NCBI RefSeq assembly: GCF_003073045.1
Contig: NC_037601.1
Span: forward strand, 6,293,872-6,357,871
DNA: 64,000 nt
Origin: Pomacea canaliculata
Taxonomy: Eukaryota > Mollusca > Gastropoda > Architaenioglossa > Ampullariidae
Reading direction: 5' to 3'
The notes below the pieces were generated by a model. It saw nothing but the letters and a program-made list of their open reading frames with translations. It was not told the DNA's origin and made no database searches. Shown in pieces: positions 25,333 to 37,700 of this stretch. Position numbers and translations under genes: made by a program. Position 1 is the stretch's first letter, and each line of letters starts with the position of its first letter.

Positions 25333-28091
25333 TCATAGCTGATTATCTGCTTCTGTCTGAAGTGGGCGTCGTGGTGGTGGTTTTCTTGGTTGTGGTATAA
25401 TATTGGGCTCATTGTCTTCTTCTGGGTCCTTTTCTTTTTCAACTGGAGTCCATTCTTCTCCTTTAAATGCAGCCTAAGAAAAACAATCACATAAGTATGA
25501 AGACATGACTAATGTGAAATCTCTGAACTGTAATGTCAAATGCAAGCCCATTTAGTACAATGTTGTAAAGGAGGCAAATGACATTTTGACACTGGATCAA
25601 AGTTTTACTTGAGTTTTCTTATGACTTTTAAGGCCTATTCAGGACGACAGTTGAAAGGGGCATAGATTCCTTGAAAGCATAAAAATATCTGGTGCTGGTT
25701 TTTTATTAACTACAAGGATCTGTGTTTTGAGAAGGTGATTAATGTCAAAAAGTTTAATTCACAAAATAATTCACTAAAATGATACAAAACATACCATCAA
25801 GTATATTGCACTTGTAATCATAAAACAGATGCCTCCAAGAAGCGTAGACAGGTGAAAGCAGCAAGCTACACTGAGTCTGCAACATTACACTGATTTCTTT
25901 TCAATAACGAAGCAAAACATTACGAATGTACACTTTATTAATGCTTTCAACCACATATTTCTCTGCCTGGGATTATGTGGTAGTGTATTTTCTAATCAAT
26001 GGATCAAATAAAAATATGTTGAGTAACTGGATTCACTTACAGCAGGTGCAGTATAAATCTCACAAAATAGTTTCGAGTTATAAGACCACCAGTTCTCACA
26101 ACCACAGTAAAGCAATACTGGAATCTGTAAAAATTACAAACTGCAGTTAAATTCATATTAAAACACATGACTGAATCTCTATAAAAAATGTCACACCTAA
26201 GAAGTATCAGAACCATGTTCTAATGGGATGTTACAATTACATCAAACCTGAATCAAGAGATGGTCATAGACTTTCTAACACAAAAAAATATTATTGCTAC
26301 ATTTGGCTTTGCATATGCACACTGCCCATTTTATCATCTATAATCTAGTTTGAAGGCACAAACTAGCTGTCACATGTGAAGAAAAGAATTGAATAGACCC
26401 TAAAGGATGTAGTTTAATAAATCTTTTGGTAATTAAGATAAATGGCTGCTAACTCATATCCTAGCAGTGCAAAAGATATAATTGCTGGAAATAAATAGCC
26501 AATGAATGAATGTGCATTTCATAGCTCTGTTTCTGGGTCACAGAAAGCTCAACAATGATAAAGTCTTTCTCAACATGCTCTCCTCTAGTCTTTCACATGA
26601 AACTTTCAGGGAAGAGGACAAGTCTTCACCCTTCTGTGCCCCAGTTTATAATCTGAACTGAATTGCACCTTGCATATGCTACTTGTGGTAATAAAACATA
26701 AAATTCCCTTAAGAAAACATACTTTCGCTGAACTGTTCTCCCAGTCTGTCGCTTGCCTCTGGGATATTCAAGGATAGCTACAAATGCTGACGCTGCTCTG
26801 TGTTTTGTCAGAAAAACTTTTAAAACCACTTTGCATAGGCTAAATTTAATACTACAACAAACAGAAGTACCATCAATTGTGAGAATATTTGAAATCTTTA
26901 ACAAAGCATTTCAAACAAGGCTTTCAGAAAAACAGCAACTGCCATGTTTTAGGTGTATAAAGATCAATACTTATAGAAATAACTTTTAAAATCTGTTATG
27001 TTTATTTCTAGTTTATTTCTAGCCCTTGCTGCATTATATCAAATGCATGTGTGGAATAACACATTGAAGATGCTTCCCATCTTTGACAGACAGCCTAATT
27101 GTTAGAGTAACAAGCAACAGTGTCCAAACCCCAAGGAATGCACATATGACTTCCTACAGCAGGGAAGAGGAGCCTTATTTCTCTCGTAAAGGTAATTTGA
27201 ATATTCATAACATTCTTCGCAGGCCATACAAAATTATCAGCTTAAAAATTGTTCTGCTACCTTTACCTTTTTTTTTTTTTTTTATCATGTCACAATAATC
27301 ATCATCATTAATTTCAAAATATTTATCAAATGAAATATATTTCAATAAAGCTTTCAAGAGTTTAGTAACCTTATGAAAAAATTGCTTAAGAGAATTGTAA
27401 AAATACTGAAAAAGCAGGACAATAAATGGATACATGGCATAAGCTCCAAACTGCCAATACTTGAACTGGCCTGCAACTGCCAAAACACCTCCAAGGAAGA
27501 CAACTGAAAAAAATTAGAAAAGCATAATACTGATTTTATACTTATCATTAACATTTAACAATATTACTAATGAGTTTAAGTAAGTTCTACAAAAACCTAA
27601 TATGTGGATTCTGATTAATACTTTCCGAACCACAAAACTTATACTTTTGCACATAATTTACCTAACGGTATTCCTATCCACAAATGTAATGGATAAGAGC
27701 ACTGTAAAAGAGTGATGAAAGGGAAAAGGGCACTACACTGACAAACGTCTGACCTCAATATGAATTACTCACACCAAACAAGAAAATAGTTTTTTTAAAG
27801 GTTAGGCAAAGAGTTGTTGTACAGGAAAAGCTGTATAGCTTTCTTTATTTACAATATTTGAATGCCATGTAAATGTTAAAGAGAGCAGAAGTTGCAATCT
27901 GCTGACGATTCATTTGTTGTCATATCAATTAATTTGTTTGATCCACGTGCTCAAGAATGCAAATGCCTCATCTTTCCAAGCATTATATTAGGGTGGGGTG
28001 GCGATAGACTTATCATAGGAAGTTACTGCTTACCAACACTGCTCACAAGTGCTTGTTCATTTGCCCACATAGCCCATTCGATTTTCCCCAT
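25333..28091 (-). CDS. CYBA: CYBA, cytochrome b-245 light chain (p22phox)
   Basis: p22phox is the membrane partner that stabilises NOX enzymes and docks the organiser subunit, supporting superoxide production. Six exons on the minus strand, 28091-28034, 27503-27434, 26797-26723, 26124-26041, 25876-25795 and 25473-25333, give 169 residues; human has 195, the difference being a shorter C-terminal tail. Seen are the start MGKIEWAMWANEQAL (nearly identical to human), GQFKYWQFGAYAI, LEYPRGKRQTG, LITRNYFVRFILHLLLS and AIYLMAAFKGEEWTPVE. The C-terminal proline-rich stretch PRKPPPRRP matches the SH3-docking PPSNPPPRPP region of human p22phox. Hydrophobic membrane segments precede it. Intron phases agree at every junction. 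It is head to head with PIGN. Confidence 0.95.
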
Positions 28092-28725
28092 CTCTGACTG
28101 ACACTGGTTTAAAAAGAACTGTAATTGTTTCTCTCTCGATGAAAACACACCATCACTACCCTTGATAAGTATTTCCCCTGCTTTCTCCCTCTCTGTAGCA
28201 ATGTAACAAAGTCACGTTTGCTGGGTTTACATGTGCATTAAATAAGACAACAGAGGAAGTGTTTGTGGGCAACACTCGGCACTAGGTGTCTCAAACCCTA
28301 TCCAACCGAGTCTGATACCAGGCTAGATATAGTTTTCACAGAGAAGAGTTGGGAAAGCAGACGAGCGAAACCGGAGAAAGTGAAGAGGTATGTGTGTGAA
28401 ATGCTATTGAAAAGTTTGTTTATTAGAAACATTTTACTTATTATTTGTTATGTATATTTTTAGATCCACGATTAAATAAAATCTGGAGTCTGTCAAAACG
28501 AGAGAAAACAAGAAAAAGTAGATATATTAGTTTGAAAATATAGTGACCAATAATACTAATACTGAGTTCGTTGATAAAATACCAAAGTATTACTCTGTGT
28601 GCATATAGTGTGTGCGCTCGCGTAAAACCGCTATACATTGTTTTATTGAAATCATCTTATCAATCATATTAGTTTACTATTCAGACTTTTGAACAAATCA
28701 AATTATTTCTGTTACAGAAGCTGAG
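28092..28725. promoter_or_regulatory. Divergent CYBA/PIGN promoter region with a likely PIGN 5' noncoding exon
   Basis: The two start codons are 634 bp apart. A donor 'gaagag|gtatgt' at 28387/28388 and an acceptor 'gttacag' ending at 28717 suggest a noncoding PIGN exon (roughly 28290-28387) spliced to the exon that carries the PIGN ATG at 28726. Transcription start sites cannot be fixed from sequence. Confidence 0.5.
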
Positions 28726-31700
28726 ATGAGGGTCTGGCAGCTTATTCTTGCCGGTGTTCTTGTGCATATTATTTTGTTTTATTCTATTTTTGATATATAC
28801 TTCACATCACCTTTGGTTCATGGAATGACTCCTTATAATTCCAGGTAATATTGATTAACTTATTTGAGGAAAGCTATAAGTTTAAAAAGTTACTAGATTA
28901 TTTCAAGAGTTAAATATTTTGCTTTTTTGCAGATTAATGATTACAGAATTGATTTCTTATAAACTTTTGTTTGTGATTATCATTAATGCATCTCTGATCC
29001 TGAACATAAGTATACATGAAACTTTTTAATATTATTGAATAATATAAAAAGAAAATCAGACAGGATTTATACTAGTACTTGTTGCTCAGTAAGGTGATGA
29101 ATGGGTGAAATTGAAAGCATTGAAATGGATACTTAACCCAGATAAGGTTCTACTCACCAGAAGCCTGTGGATACTAAGATTACTGGATTGGATAGATTTA
29201 GAATTGTGAAACCTGATAAATACATTTTATGTTGTCATCCTTTTTTTTATAAAGATTTATTCTTTAACATTACCAGATGACATGACCATTAGGAGTTACC
29301 ATGCTATAACTGACAAATCTCATATCGTGTGGTAAGTTTCAAAGACAAATTTGCATAAAAATTTAAGGTCTTTTGCTAATTCTTAAAGAAAGAGAAGATA
29401 CATAAAGATGTCATTTCTGTAAAGCATTTATTCTGTGATAGCATGTGTATGCATTGTTTGGATAAGTGGCTGTTTGGGCATATTTCAGAACTGTAGCACC
29501 TGCTAAAAGGCTGGTGCTGTTTGTAGCAGATGGTCTTCGTGCAGATAAATTCTATGAGCTGGATGAAAATGGAAACCCCAGGGCCCTTTATTTACGGTAT
29601 GAATTCATAACTTGTGGCAATACGTGTCATTTATAGATTTTGCTTATATATATATATCACTTGATGAACAGTCATGTAGTCTGTAGGTTTTGGGTAGAAC
29701 AACTGAATAGATGCAGTGGCTGACAAAGCTGACCACTTAAACCTGTCTTAAGTGGTGGTGAACAAGTCTTGCATGGAATGACCAGTCCACTTCTTCATGT
29801 TTATCAACCAGCTCTTCCCTTTACTTATGTGAGATGCTTAATTTTTGTGTCATTAAATTGATTGCTTAAAACACTATATGTATGAAGATTTGTAATGTTT
29901 GTATATACATGGGCCTATAATATAATTCAATACAACTTTATTGATCCCCAGGGGCAATTCAAAATAGTGCTCATACTAGCAATAATATATACGTATACAT
30001 GATATAAAAGAGATGATATAAATGTACAATGTACATATTGAAATAGTGTCTCTCTCCACACACACACTGGTCGTTGGGTTGACTAGGCCTAGTGATTTTA
30101 GGGACAGGCACAATGTGCGAAAGTTTCCAAATATCAGGAATCTGACCAGAATCCACAGACAGCTGGAATAGATGTTGTAAAACTCCACTAATTTGTTCAG
30201 CACAGTAATGAAGGATGCATCTACAGATCCCATCTGGACCCGGAGCCTTGTTAACATTTACTCAGCTCAAGAGATCTTTGACAGAGGACTGGGCAATCAC
30301 TAACTCATGCTCAGGGAGCAGAGACTGTTTTAGTGTGGAAACCTTGTAAGAGCAATCATGTTTCTCAAAAGCGGGCTTAAAAAGAATATTGGGGTGAGTG
30401 TGAGTGTTATATGTGTGTGCGTGTTGGGTGGTGCATGTGAAAGTTAAAACTGAGAGAGAAAAAAGACAGGAATAGAGGCAGAGATCGCCGATGATGAGCA
30501 ACATGTCATGGGCTGGAACGCTTTCTGAGGCTGCTTGGAGCTGATCGTAAAAAGCATCCTTGTCTTCTGCCTCAGAGTCATTTGTTGGTGCATAGCAAGC
30601 TAGCACTGTCAGCTTGGTGTACTTTGAATGGAATCTTGCTCTCAAAAGCCTGGGTCCATAAGGCTTCCATTCCAGCAGTGCCTTTTCCGTTTTCTTGTTG
30701 AGGAGTAGAGCTACTCCTTCAGAGTGCTGAGCGTCTGATCTTCCTGAGAACAAGATGGTATGTCCTGACGCTAGTCTCCTCTTTCCCGTGCCGGTCCATC
30801 TGACCTCACTGACTCCCAGGATGTCCAAGTTGTAGTTGTCAAACTCCTTGACTAGTTGGAGCATCCTGCCAGTCTGGTACAAGGTCTGGATGTTCCAGCA
30901 CCCCACCCTCAACTTCTGCCTCGGCTTCAGTAAATCCACTGTCGGGGCGCCAGCTCCCTTTCGGGTTTGGCTGTCGTCCGTCATTAGTCCAGTCACCTGG
31001 TGTGCTTCATACCTCCACCATCTGTGACGAGTTCTCTGGTTTAGTTTCTGTAACATACTTTTTTTTTTTTACATGGTGGGGTTGTTTAGCCCTACCACAA
31101 CCTAATTTACCTCTAGGTGAGGTGTCCACCTTAGTCGCCTCTTACGACATGCCTGGCTGGATGGCAGGGACCCTATTCTTACAATGCTTGCTAGGCAAGC
31201 ATACCCCGGGGTCCCACAGGGGTTATAAGGTAGATAGGTTCAGGAATTTCAGTTATGCCTACAGCTTTCGTGCTATTCCTTATTTTGTTTATTTTTCTAT
31301 TATTGGTCAGCTCTGGCAGGTTCAGGATGAAAAATCCAGTCATCGAAAGGGCCTTTGCTATGGAAGTAAAGAACAGGTTCCAAGCACTAGGAGACCAACA
31401 AGAGATGACCTTAGACGACTTCAATCGAGTCTTACAGGAATCAGGAGAGAAAATACTGGGCTTCCAACGGAAAAAGAAAGAACAGTGGATCAGAGAAGAG
31501 ACATGGAAGAAGATAGAAGAGAGAAAGTCAGCCAAACAAAGAATCATCAGCACCAGATCTGAACGCCTGAAAGAACAACTCAGACAAAGATATGCAAAAC
31601 TAAACAAAGAGGTAAAGAGGATGGCAAGAACCGACAAAAGAGACCACATAGAGAAACTGGCAGATGAAGCAGAAAATGCAGCAAGTAAAAATGACCTGAA

Positions 31701-34700
31701 GACACTGTACAAGATAAACAAACAGCTAAACAACGGGTTTAAGAACAGTGATGTACCAGTGAAAGACTTGAACGGTAATGTCATCGAGGGAGAGGCAGAA
31801 AAACTACAGCGCTGGAAGGAACATTTTGAGTCGGTTCTGAACAGACCAGATCCCCCTCAGCTTGCAGACATCCAGCCAGCAGCTATAGACCTTGACATCT
31901 GCACAGACCCACCAAGCCTGGAAGAAGTGACAGCAGCAGTCAAGACAATGAAGAGCGCAAAGCACCAGGGGCAGATGGAATAACAGCAGAGATGTTGAAA
32001 GCAGATATAAATGTGACAGCTCCCAAGCTGACTGAAATCTTCAAGCAAATTTGGGAATCAGGGCAGCTCCCTGTTGCTTGGAAGACAGGGCTCATCTTCA
32101 AGTTACCCAAGAAAGGAGATCTTGGAGACTGCAATAATTGGAGGCATAACACTTCTTTCCCTCACCAGCAAGGTCTTCAGCAAGATTGTTTTGTCAAGAC
32201 TGACGGCAACTCTTGAGAAAGACCTCCGACCACAGCAAGCAGGATTTCGTCCTGGGCGATCCTGCTCCGAACACATCTTCATTCTGCGACAGATTCTGGA
32301 GCAGAGCAACGAATGGAACACACCGCTGTACATCAATTTCATCGACCTGGAGAAGGCTTTTGACAGCATCCACCGCGAGTCCTTATGGAAGATCCTGAGG
32401 CATTACGGAGTCCCTGCAAAACTTGTTCAGGTCATTGCAATGCTGTACAGCGATTTCAAATCCCAGGTTGTCTGTGACACGGAGCTCACAGACCCCTTCA
32501 ACGTCAGTACCGGGGTGAAGCAGGGCTGCATTCTGTCGCCGTTCCTCTTCATCCTGGCCATGGACTGGATCATGAAGACTTCCACCGACAGTGAGAGGAG
32601 AGGGATCAGATGGACCATGACTATGACAGCAACAACAACGCTGGAAGACTTGGACTTTGCTGATGACATTGCCCTGCTGTCACACCGCCACCAAGACATG
32701 CATGAAAAAACAAAGGCCTTCTCAGAAACAGCTGGAAACCTTGGCTTGAAGGTCAGCACAAAGAAAACGAAAAGTATGAGAGTGAACGCCAGAGTCCAAG
32801 ACGGCATTCAAACTAAATGGAGAAGAGATTGAGGAAGTTGACAGTTTCACCTATCTTGGGTCCAAATGTCAAACACCGGGGGATGCGGAGTGGAGATTCG
32901 AGCCCGGACTGGCGAAAGCCAGCCAGGCCTTCGCCTCACTCAGGAGCACATGGAAGGCAAAAAACATCAGCCAGAAGATCAAACTGAGAATCTTCAAGTC
33001 AAATGTTATCAGCACCCTCCTTTACGGATCAGAATCATGGAAGATGACCAAAACCATCAGTAACAAGCTTGACGTCTTCCAAAACAGATGCCTCAGGCGC
33101 ATACTTAACATCTTTTTGGCCAAATACCATCAGCAACGAAGAACTCCACCGAAGAACTGAAACCGAGTCCATCACCACGCAGGTTCAACGAAGGCGTTGG
33201 CGATGGATTGGACATGTGCTCCGCCAGCAGACAGCAGACCTTTCCAGAGTCGCCCTACGATGGACTCCAGACGGCCGAAGAAAACGAGGCCGCCCAAAGG
33301 AAACTTGGAGAAGAACAGTGGAAAGGGAGATGAAAGGAAAGGGCTGGACATGGGGTCACCTAGAGCGGGTTTCAGCCGATCGACATCGGTGGCGGACTCT
33401 GGTTGAGGCCTTATGTGCAACCTGATGCACGAAGAGGAATAGATAGATAGATAGAGGCAGAGAGTGAGTGAAGGAAATATGTAGGGTGTAGAAGTCTGGT
33501 AGGGTCCGATAGGCCGGCATTTGTTGTTAGTTTTTGGCAGGACCTCCTGGGGCATCATGAAAGAAGATACTTGACAGTGTTAAAGCCCCAAATTGATTTG
33601 ACCATACAGGAGCATCACGAAATATTTAGCCTTGTGAGAGGTATATAAGGGCAGAGCTGAGACAAGACGGAGGAACAGACGTGGCGGATAAGAGAAGTCG
33701 AGAAGAGACAGCCCTGACTTTTAGAGCCTCTGACAACATGATGCAGCCATGGCCATTGTACAAGCACATGGATTAAAGGGTCACATCTGCTGACTGTTCC
33801 TTCCTTTGTTCGAGTGTGTTGGAAGTTTGTTGCTGTCACACCACAACCCACCACTCGGCTACAAGGGAATACTTAAATATATAGACTGATAGACATTTGT
33901 ATACATGCTTGAAAGTAATTATGCCATGCCTGTACCTGATCTGATGTTAGGAAAATTATTGAGGAGGAAGGAGCTTGGGGTGTATCTCACACCCGGGTAC
34001 CAACAGAATCCAGACCTGGACATGTTGCTCTTATTGCTGGGTTTTATGAAGATGTCAGTGCAGTGGCTAAAGGTAATACTTCTAGCTTACCTCACACAGT
34101 CATGGTATTTCAAACCAAAGAATCCAGAGCACTAAGAGCAGATAAATCTCATTATCTGTATCAGATCAGTCTCTCCAGCAAGATACTGGTCAAATTGCAT
34201 CAATACTCAAGTACATAGACTTGATGTCAAATGGTATATTCCTTTTGTAATGGTCAGAAGAGGTGTATCTGATTCATAATTTAGCATGTCGAGTATTCAT
34301 TGTCTTGAAAATTCAAACCCTCTGACAAGTCTGTAATGAGCTGACAGCTTGGAAATAATTCAGGTACGATTGTGAAGCAAAAGCACTTCAATGACTCATC
34401 TTATTTTTGTTTTATGTGTGGCCTTGATCATGCTTGTTGTGTACTAGGCTGGAAAGAAAACCCCGTGGAGTTTGACTCAGTTTTCAATGAGAGCCGCTTC
34501 ACGTGGTCTTGGGGTAGTCCAGATATCTTACCCATGTTTGCGAAAGGTAATATTTACAAAGGATTGCCGTTATCTTTAGTTTTTGTTGTGATTGTTTTTA
34601 TGAAATCTGAGAAAGCACATAAGTATACCACTGAACTTTATGTAAGACCAGCACAAGCAGATTTTAAAAATTTATGCTATCCCTTATCAGGAAATAATTA

Positions 34701-37700
34701 CAAAAGTTGAGATGATATTGCTTTTGATTTCTAATGTAATGTTGCCTTAATACTGAGATTGAATCAAAGCAAACCATCTGTGATTACTTTATTCAAGACA
34801 CAATTTACAAATATTTGATGAGTTTGTTGTTTAGAATATAACTAAAACTAGTTATTCAATTACATGAAACTTCATTTTTGGTAAGATCTTTCATGCTTCA
34901 TCTGTGTTTACCAAGTAACTGCCGATGAAGAAAGGATAAGATGCACATGAGTGGTTGTTATTTATTTTTAGAGAATGCCTTTCTTTATCGCATCCCCAGT
35001 TTTGTTTTTTGTAGATGCCAGTGGGAACCATGTTGTAACAAACTGTTACCCACCTGACCTAGAAGATTTTGCTGGTTTCAATATAATGCAGCTTGACACA
35101 TGGGTCTTTCAGCAAGTGCAGGTGGGTTAAGTTATTGATGCTTTATCAATCAGAGGCAACTGTTAAGGCTTGGCAGTAGTATAGTCTTTTTGTGCATTCT
35201 TTTAATCAATTCAGTTGAAGTTATTTGATTTATCCTGTTGGGGAGTGTACATATCTGGTATTAAACCTAAATGAACAAAAGCCCCAAGTGATTCAGATGA
35301 ATGTTTTCCACCCATTTTTTTAAAGAACTCCATGAAAAAATCATTAATCCATATCAGGGACATAACAGATTAGAGAAGCTCCATTTCTTGACAAAATTCT
35401 CTTCTTATAATTGCTAAAGAATTTCTTATTATGCATGGTAACATAGTTAACACTGGGTGCTTTTGTGACTACCGTGGAAGACTTTTGTGACCATAACATC
35501 CTTTTTTTTTTTTTGTTGCTGTTGTAAAAATCATCTCTTTGAGTTTGTATTCACAAGACACTTGTATATATAAACAAATAGGAACTCAATGAAGTATAAC
35601 CATACACAAATCACATTAGAAATCCCAGCATTACTTAAAAGTAGATGTGCAAGAGCAATGAAGTTTAGAAGATGACTAGATATAGAAAGAAGAATCAAAG
35701 CATAACCTGAGACATCATCATAATGTCACCCAAAGAGATTTTCATAGCATGATAAAGAAGACTGTTCTTTAACAGCAGATTGACTGTTTATTCTTTTAAA
35801 AACTTCCAGAAATGATCTACCTGGTGACAGGGCCTGGTAAGTACTAGTTACTTAAAAAAAACCTTCAGTGACATATCTTCTTTTGTTGCAGGATTTCTTT
35901 GAGTCATCAAAAAACAATGAAACTTTGAGACGAATATTACACGAGGACAAACTTGTATTTTTTCTGCATTTGCTGGGCACTGACACCATAGGGCATTCCA
36001 GCAAACCATATTCCATGTAAGAAATTTTTCACCATTATTTAATGTTTGCTGTTTTGATCAATCAGCATGCAATATTTTTCCTTTTTTTCAAGTAATTATG
36101 TCTGTGAAAGTGTCAGTGCATGCACATGCACACAGATACGTGTTTCTGCATTTAGCATAAAAAAAAAATTATCAGTTTTGATATGGGTTTTTTATGCACC
36201 TTATATTCTTCGCTGAATGCAATTAAACATAAGTTTTAAAGTGTTAAATCTCTCTTTTAGGGAATATTTGCAGAATATCAAACTAGTGGATGCAGGGATT
36301 CAAAAAGTTGTGGGACTCATCGAAAACTTTTATGCAAATGATAGGAAGACTACATATGTGATGACCTCGGATCATGGCATGACCAACTGGGGTTTGTGAA
36401 TTACCCTTTGTGGGGGTGTGTGTACAAGAGAGACTGTGTTTTGGGGAGAGAGAGTGTGTTGTGAGTGTCTTTATTTGTAGTCAGTAGTAACGATTTGATC
36501 AAAAAGAATATTATATAAAGATCTGTTAATTATGAAAAAAGATAGGAGTGGAAAAAGTGCAGTGTATGCTTCATTGCTGATTAAGAACCAATCAACAGAT
36601 CCTTGTGCTCACATAAAAGCAAGCTTATGCTTGTTGGTTTTTTCCTGACTGATCAAAATTGAATAAAGCAGTTGTTTGGAGTAATAGAGTTTGATAGCAG
36701 ATGGTAGATTAGAAGAGTAGGAATATAAAGTGTTTTATCATAGAATTTTATCGCAATATCTTTCTGTATTCATTGCCACTAAAACCTTGTAAATTTTAGG
36801 CTCTCATGGGGCAGGCCATCCCCATGAGACCTTGACCCCAATAGTGGTCTGGGGGTCAGGAATTCGAGGTCCAGAATTAGCAGACTCATGTGGAAACTAC
36901 AGTGATGGCTTTTGCGATGGTGAGAATCACTTTGTTGTAGTATAACAGTATTTTTGAGTATTGGAGAAATTTCTCTTTATGAATATGGGTCGGGAGCTTA
37001 ATCTAAAAGTTTGATAAAATGCATATTTTTTTAGTTTACATGTTTGCAATGTTCATTTTCTCTTATGAAGAGTTGAGGCTTGCAGAAATAGTTTGCAAAT
37101 AGTTTAGAAATATTTCTTAGTTTAGTTTCATTTGCAGATTGGCATCTTCAGCATTTGGCTAGAACAGATATAGAGCAGGTAAGACTGACTTTAGTTAACT
37201 GAGAAGTCTTCTGGTACACGGACTTTTCGCCGACGGACGTTTCGCCGCCGGACGTTTCGGAGCCGGACGTTTTGCCGACCGGATGTTTCGCCACCGGACG
37301 TTTCGGAGTCGGACCTTTTGCCGACCGGCGTTTCGCCGCCGGACGTTTCGGCGCGGGGCACTTCATTTCGGCATTTCACGCGGGACCTTTAGCCGAAGTC
37401 AAGTGTGGGACGCCCCTTAGCTCACACATTTCTCTCGCCATTGTATCAATGTATCAGTGGACTCTCTCTCACTATCCCTCCTCATGTGAACCGTTAGCTC
37501 ACACATTTCTCTCGCCATTGTATCAATGTTTTCTCTCAAAGCTGTTGCGCATAATCTGTGACAATCAAAGTGAACTGTCTGTGAAGTCTGTGTGTAAAAT
37601 TTGTTTGAAATAAAGAATTATTGTGTAATCTAGTAGTTACTTTCATTCTTTGAGAAGTAAGTAAGCTCTCTCTCTCTCTCTCTGTGACATAATGCGGCGA

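Larger units (their letters stand above)
30485..33450. mobile_element. RTE-type LINE with inverted 5' end (twin priming)
   Basis: A CFDP2-like non-LTR retrotransposon sits in PIGN intron 2. Its 5' part (5' UTR and endonuclease) lies on the minus strand at about 30485-31214. The reverse transcriptase and 3' end lie on the plus strand from about 31315 to 33425, followed by GATA repeats to 33450. A 13-bp direct repeat, 'atagaggcagaga', flanks it at 30472-30484 and 33451-33463, so the whole inverted structure is one insertion. The C-terminal part of the endonuclease domain is missing at the inversion, and about 100 bp of unassigned DNA lies at the junction. A very short 3' UTR with a tetranucleotide tail fits the RTE clade. 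Confidence 0.9.

Noticed and set aside
33464-33870. Possible solo LTR with TATA-like and AATAAA-like signals in PIGN intron 2
   Set aside because: It has a promoter-like layout and TG/CA-type candidate ends, but no matching target duplication, no primer site and no second copy. Kept only as an unclassified segment.
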